A stretch of DNA of 64,000 nucleotides from Epinephelus fuscoguttatus (taxonomy: Eukaryota; Chordata; Actinopteri; Perciformes; Serranidae): assembly GCF_011397635.1 (NCBI RefSeq), contig NC_064771.1, positions 15,501,379 through 15,565,378 on the forward strand, in the 5' to 3' direction. Below are positions 44,600 through 56,699 of this stretch, in pieces. The notes under the pieces were generated by a model. That model was not told the DNA's origin and made no database searches. It was given only the letters and a program-made list of their open reading frames with translations. Position numbers and translations under genes: made by a program. Within the stretch, counting starts at the first letter, position 1. Every line of letters starts with the position of its first letter.

Positions 44600-46650
44600 A
44601 TTATGTGTTCATTATTGAGCTTCACAGGTGCTGGTAGGCAGATTGTGCTTTCTATGGACACAGTCAGGCTAATTGTCTTTATGCTAACCTAAGATAACTG
44701 ACCGTAGCATCATATTTACTGTACACACATGAGAGTGATATCCTATAAAACACTTTGAATGACTGTTGTTTGAACGTCCAGTTGAGACATCCTGTTATGG
44801 TTCAAAAAGTAGCTCCAAAATGGCAGCTGTGCTGACGTCCATAACGTTACCTGGCTGTCAGCTGGACGTCCTGCTTGAGTATTCAAGCAACATCAAAATA
44901 CAACGTCAGCACAACCAAATAATAAACTAGCAATGTCCCACACAGGTCTTGTACCCTAGTCTCTTTATTCATTCATCCACATTAGACCATAGACCATGGA
45001 CTTTGTTGCTCTTTATACTACGTCGCTTGACTCTCTGGCAAAAAGCCCTGAAGGCTTCTTCTCCCATGTATGATCAAAGACAGCGTGAATAAATACTTTT
45101 GGCTCTAATAAGCAGCACAGGCTTGAAATGATGAGACAGGAGTGTAATTTATGGAAAGATATATGTAAATGGAAAATCCGTTTAAATGGGCGCCAAATAA
45201 TACTGGTCTTTGGACATGGAGTGGATGTCACATATATATAGTGTTGTATTAAAAAAAACAATAAAGATACATGGTTTTGCCTTTTTCACAGCAATAATAT
45301 AATCAATATTTCCTATACTGTAAGAGAGGGTCTGAATGGACCATTATTAGACATGGAAACAAGATCACCATCTGACCGTCTGCCTCATAACCACATTGCA
45401 CTTTCTGGCGTACAATTGGGACCGTTTTTGGCCAGTAATACAATGTCACTGTCCGACCACTGTTTGCTGGGATTGACTTTCTCTTGTAACTCTTAGCAAG
45501 AAAACAAATAAGCATATTTCCCAAAATATAAAACTATTACTTTATTATTACTGCGACGGTTGTGAACTTGGTCAGAACTCCTTTCAGCACCACTGTGTAT
45601 AATTGTAAACCATCAGCACAGTCGGGATCTCCTGAATAAAATCAAAACATTTTGAAACTGTTGGAAGCCACTTCAGTTTTTAAGTGTCCGTAATCTGAAC
45701 CCTGAAATCAGTTCCACAACTGCCAATGGCTGAGTTACAACTCAACCAATGTACAGTATACCTGCAGTGTAAACGCCTAGCCGTGAAATTGAACTGATAT
45801 GTGGTGGTGGCGGTAAGGACCTCTTGCATTTCAATGTTTTTCCATCCTTCCTTCGTGGAGTTTTAACCCCCCAACAAACACACAAACACACATATATAAT
45901 ACAAACCAATGTCACAAATACTTAGAGTCAAACAGTAAAGCAAACTAGTCGCCTCCTACACACACAGACACAAACCAAACACACAAACATGCACCACACA
46001 CATCCTCCCATCCTCCCACCCACTGTCTCTCTCCTTGACAGTGTCCGTGACAGAATCACAGACACATTAGGGTTGCGTTTACTGCACGTACACATTTCTA
46101 CACACTCACGTGTACCTATGTAGGTGCATGAATGCACGGCTGAACGCACTGGTGCAATCGGTGTATGCACGCACAAGGTGTGTGCGCGAGAGCTCGGTGT
46201 GCCAATGTGATGTGTGTGGACGGCCATCTGGTCACCCCTGCCATGCCGTGGTCCCTGTGAAGTGCTGTCAGCGTGGCCGTTGTGGTCTCCCGTGGCGACT
46301 GGAGGCTTGCTGCACAGCACTTCCAGCCCAGGCAGCCAACCTCAGAAAAGGAAATTTGGGTCGCTCAAATGGAGGGGTTGCTCCTGAGCTATTTACAGAG
46401 CCCTCTACCGGTCCAGCGCCACCCACGATATTCCATATGAGAACCAGTGTGTGTGTGGTGCCTGTGGTGTGGTGTGTGTGTGTGTGTGTATGAGTGTTGG
46501 GGTTGAGGGTGGGGTGGGGGTGGCGGGGTAAGTTGCTGTGTGCATGTGTATGTGAATACTAGTGCTTTTATGAGGAAATGCAGGCTTTATATTTTTATGT
46601 CTGCAGGCATTGTGCGGTGTGTGCTGCCATACAAATGCATGTGTATTTAG
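44600..46650. other. Non-coding stretch, GT/CA-rich in its right half
   Basis: No exon or RNA gene was recognised. CA/GT microsatellite-like segments occur at 45940-46130 and 46449-46520, and they produce Cys/Val-rich spurious ORFs. Confidence 0.45.
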
Positions 46651-46659
46651 TGCTTTATT

Positions 46660-47330
46660 AAAACCCATTATATCCTATTATGAGAAACTCTCCACTCTGA
46701 TTATGACCTGCAGCCAATTAGATAATTAGCAGCAAAAAACAAACAATACACCTTTACATGCATTGACTCACTTGTCAAACGCCATAGATTAAACAAGTCT
46801 CATTCATTCTTTCCTGCACAATGAGAACATAAAACCGCCAATAAATCACTGTCAGATTTATGGATATTTTATCTAAAGAGGGCATACCAAAGCCGAGATC
46901 CTTTTCCGACTTTGCCTGTATAAACATTTGGGGCGTCATGGTTGCTGATCGTGGAAATGCGATGAGGATACGGAGAGGAGCGGAGCCTCAGATTAATGAG
47001 AAACCTGCCTGTAGGAAACTTTGGTTCAAGTGAGATCATGGGCATTTCTCGTTTGATGCCCATCAATTGGGTTTAGTGGTTTCCTGGTTGAGCCCTGTAG
47101 ACGTGTGGAATAATGCTGAAACGGAGCTGCGAATCCGTTCGCCAAGACGCTAAGGATCTGTTGTATATTCGCAGTATTTCAGTAATAAACCACATCACGC
47201 CTACTGAATAAAACCATGACTCAATGTATTGAGAATTGGGGAAAATCAGTTGACCAGACGAACATGGTTGTTGCCATATCACGAGCTGCGGTAGGGTGCG
47301 CTTCATGTACAGGAGCTTAAATGAGCACCT
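46660..47330. promoter_or_regulatory. Candidate conserved non-coding element
   Basis: A repeat-free stretch with several homeodomain-type TAAT/ATTA cores (ccaattagataattagcag near 46714-46732, gattaatgag near 46990) and no good ORF. Its composition and motif density resemble developmental enhancers. This is only an inference from how it reads; no alignment was possible. Confidence 0.25.
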
Positions 47331-47656
47331 CGCCTACGTGATGTATCTGAGAGAGGTAAGCAAGTAAACAATCTCTTAAAACGCCTACAGGCTGAGGACG
47401 GTCCACCGCCACCCAAGGGGAGACCTCCAGCATTTCTCAAAGTCTCCCTATGTTGTGAATATTAGGTTAAGGTTATTTTAGGCCGACCCGCTCAAGAAGC
47501 AAATTACAGTGCAAGAAAGGGGGTGAAAAACCAAGTGGGCTGTCCACCATGTAATTTTCCTGTTTCTCTTTCAAAGGATGAGGTATTCCTCGAGGAAGCC
47601 CTGTTAAATTTACAAGCCATGACCCCACATCAGCGGGAAGGAGGCTCCTCTGACAG

Positions 47657-47681
47657 GGAAGAAGAAGAAGAAGAAGAAGCA
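47657..47681. repeat. (GAA)n trinucleotide repeat
   Basis: About eight GAA units. The Leu-run ORF on the minus strand is a repeat translation. Confidence 0.9.
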
Positions 47682-47699
47682 TGAGATGCAGCTTTATGA

Positions 47700-50600
47700 A
47701 TTTATATCTAGCACTGGATGGAGCTGTGTTGCTGCTTTTCAGACTCGTGTCAGTTCGTTTGAGTTAGAGCAGGTTATCAGAAGTTGTTTTGCTCGGCATT
47801 CAAAAGAACGCGATAAATCATTTACCTTGGGTACTTCTGTCACTGTTTAGCGCTAACGCTCATGCACACCAAACTTGGCTGGTATAAAATTCCTCAATAA
47901 GACCCGCTGGCTGCTCTTAAGAAACCTCACCCTGAATAAAGGTCTTTCCTGCCTGAACAAGAGAGCAGCCTTTAGAAGAATGAAGATGATCACTGCTTTA
48001 CTCCTCAGGTGTACCTTCAGACGTCTCAACCGTAATTATGCCAGTCTGGGAGAATTACAGGTACCCTGGCATTACTTCTAATACACACATACACACACAC
48101 TTACTTCTTCTTTATCAAAAGGTACTATACTCTTGTTTTCTCATGCTTAAAGTTCGTAAACTCTTCAGAAAACCATTTAGCTTTGTGACTTTGATCTTTG
48201 CCAAGAGCGCCTTACTGGCTATAATTATATGCTAAACATCCCATGCTAAATTGCAACTAGGGAATTCATGACACTTGAAAGCAAGTGATTGACAGCGTTG
48301 ACATACAATACTGTTAATACACATATATATACATCATCATCGATACCTCCTACTCCAGAGCATCCTCATGTGCAAGCTGCAGTACGAGGTCGTATATTCT
48401 TCCTCTAAGTTTCCAAGGGGCCCCTGCAGTGGTGTGCGGAGGGGGAGGGGATGTGCGCTGCAGTGCGGCTTGCTGGTTAATTATGGGTCGCGAGCTGCAG
48501 CTCGGCTGGCCTGGGCGGGTGTTGGAGCCAGTGGGTCTGGCACAGGGAGGTCTGGCCACAGACCCCGGCGGTGACGGCATGAAGTCTGGGACGAGTCAGA
48601 ACACCAGCCCGGGGTTTGGAGCATTCCTCGCATTCCCTCCTCCCATGGCTGCCTGCCCGTGTGTGTGGATGTGTGTGAGCCGGAGAGCGAGGGAAGGAAA
48701 TGTGTGAAAGATGCAATGTGTGTATGTGTGTCTATGTTCATACAGACATGTATCAGAGCATGTTTTATATCCGGGCTGTATAGATGGATAGTGCATCAGA
48801 GCTCAACAGCAAAGCAGCATCAACCACCCCAACAACAGTCACGATATCTGAGCTGAGAGCGAGGACAGCTAAGTCAATGATGATAATGCTGTCATTGACT
48901 AGACAGATTTCTTTGGCACACTTATATAAGTAGCTCATGAATGATTTTGACAGGCAGAAGCAGTCTAATATCTTGTAGACTTGTTTAAAACGGAGCAGAG
49001 CTCAGTTTCATGTGTTTTCCCAGTTGAGGAACAATTCTGTCCTGTAGGCACAAGCCAGAAAACTTGTGTAAAATATTTGATTTCCTATCATTTTACAGTA
49101 TAAAAAATAACAAGAAACCTCTGAAACCTGAACTTAACTTACTTACTATGGGAACTTTCATAACAGAGAAGCACACATATTGAAACTCACCTTCATATAG
49201 TTTCACACTCACCAATGTTTTAATAGTTCTGCTTTATGGAGGTTTGCTTTCAGATGATTGGCAGCAGGACAGCACATGCTGGGTGTAAGAGACGGCAGGA
49301 AAATTCATTTATGCAAGACAGTAAAAGATACAGTTTTTTTACTCTTACAGGAATACTTCACCCACAAAATCAATCAGTAATGCCATGGTACCTTGGATTT
49401 GTGAGGAAAACTGTTTTTCTTGCCTGTCTCTACCGTAAATGGCGAACATATTGATTGATCAATGAATTGGGGACCACATTTAACAACAAAACATGCATTT
49501 AAAAACTCTCACACAACTCATGCTGTACAATCCAAGTCTCATTTATCCAGTTGTATGCTCAGTACCCCCCAAACACATGCATTTTCTCTGAAAAACCTTT
49601 TGAAGTTTTTGAGTCTGGCTTTAAGTTTCACTTTCAGTTCAGTTGTAAATAGTAAGGTTTTAGTTAAAATACATGTTTGGGAAGTACCAAGCATCCAACC
49701 GGATTAATGAGACTTGGATTTTACTGCACTAGTTGTATGAGTCTTTACACAGATGCTTAGATGTGGTTTTGCTGTTTTTAAATGTGGTTCCCAGTCAATC
49801 AATACATCCATATGTTCACTGTTTTCTGTGGAGGCATGGGAGAAAAAAAGTCTTCTTCATGAATTCAAGGTAACTGCTGCAATATTTTATGCAATATTTT
49901 TCACCTCTTGAATGTATATATTGTTTCAATATGAATGCACATATTGCTTTTGCTAACTCTAATTCTATTGTTGTTTACTTCACTGATGTATATATTGTAG
50001 GTAAATTTTCACACTAACAGCCTCAGCAGAGTGATGATATATATTTTAATATTTCAATTTTAATATTTCTTTATATCTAGTGTGAAACACGGTAGCAAAT
50101 GCACTTTTTATTCTTTATTTTAATGCACATTTAATTTCTACTTTATTTTATTTATTGCTCTATATTTACACACCTTTTTCCTACACTTATTCTTTCTTTC
50201 TTATTCTTCTTATAATTTACATCGAAGCAGCTGTAGTGAATAAAGTATTTCTGATTCAGATTCTGCATGACTAATTTATACACAAATGGTCATTTTGTGG
50301 GTGAAGAATTTACTTTAATATACAATTTATTTTCAAACAATTCTTTGCAACAATATTTGACATTGAGTTGACATGAGATATGCTAAATGCAACTTAGCTG
50401 CTTAACATTGTGACACTAAAAGTTCAGTTAATCGGATGAAAGTTGATTTTATAGTTTTATAATGTCTAAGAGGTTCCCCATAATTTCATTGCACATTTCC
50501 TGAAAAGAACAATGTGAGATGGTACTACTTAAAGAGGGAGAAAAGTAAGTCCTAAAAAGAAAATGAAAAATAAAATGTATTTAAGCTCAACTGAATATTA

Positions 50601-53550
50601 TAATTTACTCAATAATTGTGAAAACTTATTTTTTTGTTCCTTCTTTGATCACTGCAGCAGATCCTATTAATGTATGCTGCTCACCTGTAAAAGAATTTCA
50701 GAGTACATGTTCTGCACTAAATAAAAGATTTGTAAAATTGTTTGACTGCTAGTGGATCAGTTTTCCTTATAATTACCTTTTAGACTCAAAATTGTTCTTT
50801 CCAGGAAACATCTTAGAATTTATTTGGAAATTATGTGTGTGTAAAATAAGCATAAGCCAGATCCCTTCTTGCAGGTCCCTATATGACATAACAAAGTATT
50901 ATATTTCTATGAGTCTGGGTCGCAGTAACTGAGATTAGGTGTTACATCATTCTCAGTGGAAGTTAAGTGATGTGGTTTAGTCGTATGCCTGGTCAGAGAT
51001 GACTCTCGGCAGGTGACTCAAGCATTTTTAAAGCATTTTCGTGTGTGCTCAGAGGAGACGAGACCTGCTGTAGACACACAGACAGGTGAGTGGGCAGCAG
51101 AGCCGACGAGGAAGTCTCCGCACACTGAAAACACAGATCAAAGCACGCTGCATGTCAACAGGCTCCCGTGTGTACATAGCTCAGACTATCCTGCACAGAT
51201 CTCTGTATCTCTTTCTCTGCCGCTCTGTCAAAAAAATTTAGCCTTTTTCTTTTTTTAAAGCCAGCCACGTCAGCTCACCTGCATGTGTTGTAATAAAGGT
51301 GCTGCTACAGTGTCAGTGTCAACATATTGACATGTAGTAACTTCATTCTCATTCAGCTGTGGAAATTTCACAACTGTAAAACGGGGGAACTTATTTATAG
51401 CTCTCTTGATGTTCAGCTCGGCTTTAAAGAAGGAACCTCCTCAAATGTGCCTTCATGTATAACACTCATATCTCTGCAGCTTCACCCAAAGGTAAAGTTT
51501 GCTCAAAAATAGCTCCAAAGTGGGGGAGAGGGCCACCAAAAAAGCCCTATTTCTTTCTCCCCACACAACCTTTATTTTGACAAGCTTGGGAGAATAGGGT
51601 ATTTATATATGGGGCTGTGTGCTGTGGTTTCTCCACAATTACAGAGTGGCAGTGCTTAGACTGGGAGGCGTGCTGGAGGTTTATGGAGGGGGACATGAGG
51701 GGACCAGCCCTCCCGAGCCTCTTACAATCTGACGTATGGACACGAATACCACACATTCACACAGAAACATGACTTCTGCTAAAATACTTAGAGTCAAGCA
51801 CAAAAGACAAACAAAGTGCGCAGTCATCAGGTGGGAAAATATATTTGATGCATTTAAAAGTATGAACAGAATTTGTCCAGGCTGAGCCAAACCTCCGCAG
51901 CCCCAAACCTTTACATTGCAATGAGGCTCAATTTCAGTGTTTAGAAGGTGGTCAGTAATGTTTTGAGTGGTTCTGGCGTGGGCCGGAGAGTCTCTTTGTA
52001 GATCTACTGTATTATGGTTGCGATATAAACAAGGATTTTCTACCAAACGTCTTGCACAACCGCTGCGAGCCACGTAGAGGAGGACAGTGGGAGTTTGTGT
52101 TTGTTTCGTGGATGCTGTGTTGAATCTGGCGTCGGCCCTCTGCAGGGGTGAGCAGAGGTGGGAGGGGAGGGGGGGTTTGTGGTTTCTGCCGGGGAGCCTG
52201 GAAGTCAGTCAGGGCGGTGGCTTGAACCACCTTCCCTCCACAAGCCGACATCCACCCCGCTCCCCAAGCGCACATGTGAACGCACATTTTCACAGAAGCA
52301 CATATGAGCACATATCAAACTCGCAGGCTTCATCTAGGCTTTTGTAGTACAGTGGATCGGGGAAGATGGCGTGCTAGGCAGGCAACAGGAAATACAAGAC
52401 GGCCTTGTTTACAAGAGGAGCACGTGATGCAGCAGCTACACACGCCAGAAAAACTGCTGCCACATGAGAGTAAAATTAATTAAACACCTCTTTAAAAGTC
52501 TCCAAATCACATAGGTAGATCTTTTGATGAGGATATAGACTTTAATTTTCATTTTTTTTCCTCCCCACTGAACTTTATATTGCTTCAGACCTGCTCATGC
52601 CTGTCTATATGTCAGGCCGGCTTTGAAATGTAATACATCTCCAGGGGTGTGAACACTCAACGAGCCGGCAGTGAGCTTGTTGTGTCTCTGCACTAGAATG
52701 ACAGATACCTGCAAATTGAAAACAAACAAGCAAAGCTGGTGCTGATGGATGTACCTACAGTATTCTCACTTCACTGACATACGTTTCATAGCTTGGCACG
52801 GTGGGCGCTGTATGTGTCAGCGACATGATGATAGCACTTTCATCCTGTTTTTTTTAATAATGCCAAGCTGATCATCTGATTCTCCTTGTTCTTGTTTCCA
52901 GGCTCGCTCTTGTTTCCTCCTACGCCTGGATTTAGTCACCATGGCGGCAAAACAAATACTTGCATCAAATGTAGCATTTCAATCACAAAACCTGCATTTT
53001 CCACCCACATTAAAGGATATCATGGTTTGCGAGTGGAGACAACAGTGCATTAAGGTGTACAGAAGGTATTGTGGGCTTGTTTGCATTTGTGGTTGGTAGT
53101 CTTAGGGTGTATTGTGATGTACACAGTGTGGTTTTAAGCATAACTGAGAATAAATGGGTGAATTTGGTGATGTCACGGGTACGGTGAAATGTTGAGATGA
53201 GTCTATGAATAACTCACTGTAACATGAGCTGATTGTAACCATACCCACATGTCTGGCTAAATGTTTTCAAGGAAATATGATTGTTGGATCAGTTTTCGCC
53301 CTCAGAAGAGTGTTGCATTGTTCCGATGTCATTGTGCAACAAGCCATTACAACAGATGAGTCAAAATGCAACACAGATTAACATTATTTAAATCACTCCT
53401 ACTTGTATTTTAATTATAGCGTTGCTGTTATAAGCACAATACCACTCTATTAAAAGTGAAAGTCCTGCATACAGCATTTTAAATTAGCAACAAAATGTGT
53501 CTAAATTATGTTGAACGACCCCTTTAAGTGTTAAATTGTATTCATGTTAT
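47700..53550. other. Non-coding stretch, no gene seen
   Basis: Mixed unique-looking and AT-rich sequence. At 50150-50270 the text ending gtgaataaagtatttctgattcagattctg looks like the 3' tail of an L2-type LINE. No splice-bounded coding exon, RNA gene or clear promoter was found. ORFs up to 130 residues (such as 51681-52073 minus) show no family features. Confidence 0.4.
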
Positions 53551-53557
53551 ATAATTG

Positions 53558-54915
53558 CAGGGTTCAACGCTAAGGTTTTTTTTCACTTGCCTGGTCGGGC
53601 AAGTTGGTCAGAGATCTACTTGCCCAAAGTCAGTTTTTACTTGCCCTATAAAAATTGTTTAATTTAAGCGGCTATCAAATAACAAAGACTGCAGTTATTT
53701 TTATGTTATGTAATCTTTATTCACACTGTATTTATTAATTAAAACAACATATGTCATGTATTGTAGCTTAATTCCTACACAAAAATGACAGTGTCAGGGC
53801 TTAAAGTGAAAAATTTGTCAATCGTTCTCCGTCTATAATTTTGCGCCCTACTTGAGCCATGCCCACCTCTATTTATTTTTCACCCCTCTCTCCAGTTCTG
53901 CTGTATTAACACCGGGTTTAATATATTTTGCTTCCATCTCTCTGCCCTGCTCTACTCTACTTCAACGCTACTTAGCTCTCTCTCTTCTCTACCAGTAAAC
54001 TACCACATCCACCAGTTGCACAAAACGCACACAGCAGTGTTTCCCCTAGGATGGAGTTGTAGCAGCGGAGGTGAAGCACACGCATGAAAAATAATTTTCA
54101 CATGCGTGAAACTTTTTTGTATGCTTGCAAAGCACAGCCTGCTGGGATGTTTCTATGTATCTACTGGCACCAGAAGGGCTCTTTAGGACTAAGTACATAC
54201 AGTACATTTGTGCACAGTAATGAGCAGGTGAAATGTCTGTCTAGCTTACATATGAGGTGTCTCAAGATTTAGGAACATACAGTTTTATTGAATATAATAA
54301 AGTAAAAAGTCACTTGACATGGTGCTGTTTTGTGCTATGACCTATTTAAGTGTTGGAAGTTGTTATTTACGTGACAACGCCTGAACGCAACACAAGCTCA
54401 GCATGAGTGCCGTGCTGAGCTGCTGTGCAAGCAGCGTGTTTGTCTGCATGTAACAGCAGACAAACTGCACCGGGCTCGGGGTCAGGTTTGGTCTGGAAAA
54501 TGTGGCCCGAGCCACTCTAGCATGATCACCTGTGTGTGTGGTGGAACTCCGCCGTGCGCGATACAGAGAGCAGAGGAGAATTGTTAACGCGTGACCATGT
54601 AGAGACAGAAATGACATGATGGCATAACACCATAAATAGTACATTGTTATGTTATTATATGAAGCGTCCGTCGCGCAACATAATATCAATGGGGGCTGTG
54701 GGCAGGACATTGTTACACAGCTGTGCCTGTGACTTCAGGCAGAGAGACCGCTGCATCAGAGCCGAAGAGCACGATTAAAATACATGTATTTTATCAATTA
54801 GTTATGAACTTTTACTATTTTTAGCAACTTGCCCGATCGGGCAAGTGAGTTGTTAGTTTACATACCCAACGGTGAGTTTTACGGGCAATCGGGCAATCCT
54901 TATTGTTGAGCCCTG
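53558..54915. mobile_element. TIR element with cagggttcaac ends and an internal palindrome
   Basis: The left end cagggttcaacgctaagg and the right end ccttattgttgagccctg are inverted copies, flanked by aattg on both sides (53553-53557 and 54916-54920). Subterminal acttgcctggtcgggcaagt (53585-53604) is mirrored by a perfect 20-bp palindrome acttgcccgatcgggcaagt (54827-54846). The 1.36-kb interior has no transposase that I can see. Confidence 0.75.
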
Positions 54916-55104
54916 AATTGGATTCTTACTTGTGATGCATTAACACATCAGCAGCATTTTAATGTTGTAGGGGATAGAGGTAGTTGTCATGCATATGTTG
55001 GGGGGTGGTTTAATCCACAGCGATGCCTAATGTTTTCCAGTACAATCGTCATGTTTGTACGAAGTACGACTATCTGGAGGAAATGCATGTACAGGGTTGT
55101 TTCT

Positions 55105-55711
55105 GCGTCCAACGCAGTCTCACTTTGACCACGTTTGGTCATGGACTTTCCACGTCCAGTAATGACGAGAAAGGTACCCTGAGTGTGTTGGATGTTGATG
55201 TTCAGGGACACCATGTCAAGTTCTGCCTGTTACATGTGTTGTCTTCTTTCAAAATACACTTCGGTTTTCATAGGAAATTGACTGTTTGCACACAGTCCCT
55301 TTCAAAATAAATGTACTACGTCAGTAAAACACTGCAAATTGATGTTTTTTTGGCTTCAACAACTAATGCATGTGGTTGGGTTTATGCAACAAAAACACAT
55401 TTTCATCATCATTTTCTAAACCTAACAATGTGCTTTTGTTGTTGAAGGACAAAAATGTCAATTTGCAGTGTTGTACCAATGTAGTGCATTTATTTTGAAA
55501 GAGACTGTATGCAAACTGTACATTTCCTGTCAAAACGTAAGTGTATTTTGACAAAGAACCAATGCATGTAACAGGCTGAAGGTGACACGGCATCCCAGAA
55601 TGTCAACAACAGACATACCTAGGCTACCTTGCACGTCGACATGGGAAGTCCCCGGCCAAGAGGTGATATGTGATGAAGTCGGAGTGAGAATGTGTTGACA
55701 CTGGCAACACA
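55105..55711. repeat. Long inverted repeat (foldback element) with almost no spacer
   Basis: Two arms of about 300 bp meet near 55405. Matching words include tgcctgttacatg with catgtaacaggc, tttcaaaataaatg with catttattttgaaa, and acactgcaaatt with aatttgcagtgt. The outer limits (cgcagtctcac and gtgagaatgtg) are less well matched. ORFs on both strands are mirror images. Confidence 0.85.
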
Positions 55712-56526
55712 TTTCAGCTTTGTTATGCCAGAATAGACTATCTTGCGGTATCCACTCGTAGCGACTACAGCATCAGTTTTTATTCCCTTTTTAATAAACA
55801 TTTAACCAAAATCACAATCTTCCCGTAACTTTAATCAAAGTGCATTTCTTGCCTGAATCTAAGACAGGCATCTGGATGCAAACTTGGGGTTGTGGTGTCA
55901 AGGTGGCACAGCATGGCACCTCCCCTCTGGCTGGTAGCCTAGGTAGCTGCCTAATGTCGCTTATAGGAAGAGCTGCCATGGAACGTTGGAGAACACACTG
56001 GAAAGTTTAAATAGAAATAAGAAATTAAATAGAGCATCCTGATTTGTTCAATGAATATGTTTCAATTCCATTTAGTTGCATTTACCTTTAAACGATACAC
56101 CAACATTTCCACCTTCCACAAGCATAAAACTTTTTTTCCTTATTTCAAGATTGAATTTCTGGCATTTCCACTTTCGTTTTTAATGCTCAATTTAAAAATG
56201 CGAATAAAAAGAGGCGGATGAAAATGCACTTATTTAGTTGAAATATTTCACACCTAATATCAGCATCGTCAGCAGCAGCTACACAGGTTTGTCACCAGAG
56301 ACATATATAGGGCAATTTTATTTTCTCTAGTTCTTCCTCTTCTCTCGGCACTCAGTGGCAGATCAAATAGGAGCTGCTCCCGTCACCTGTCAGAGGAATG
56401 TGCCAGCACTCCCATCCATCAGCAGCTTGACTAGAACAGGTATAACTGCAGCTTGCTGTAGGCCCCAAAGAGCCCCCAGGGGCAGCAGCACCTTACCTGG
56501 TGGATCGGAGGGGATGCGTGTGTTCA

Positions 56527-56528
56527 AG

Positions 56529-56560
<32 letters not shown>

Positions 56561-56570
56561 TGTGTGTTTG
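56527..56570. repeat. (GTGC)n microsatellite
   Basis: About nine GTGC units passing into GT repeats. The Arg/Ala/Cys/Val-run ORFs over it on both strands are artefacts. Confidence 0.9.
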
Positions 56571-56699
56571 GTGTGCAAGTAGTACAGATCAACACACAGG
56601 TTTGCACTCACGCATGTTTACGAGGCATCGACGCAGCCAGCGGTTCCATCACGTGACTCGACATGTCCTGCTCTGCTCAGCGGCCTATGTGATGTCTGC

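Noticed and set aside
46110-46493. 127-residue Cys-rich plus-strand ORF
   Set aside because: It lies in GT/CA-rich sequence and ends in a repeat-derived Val-Cys run; chance ORF.
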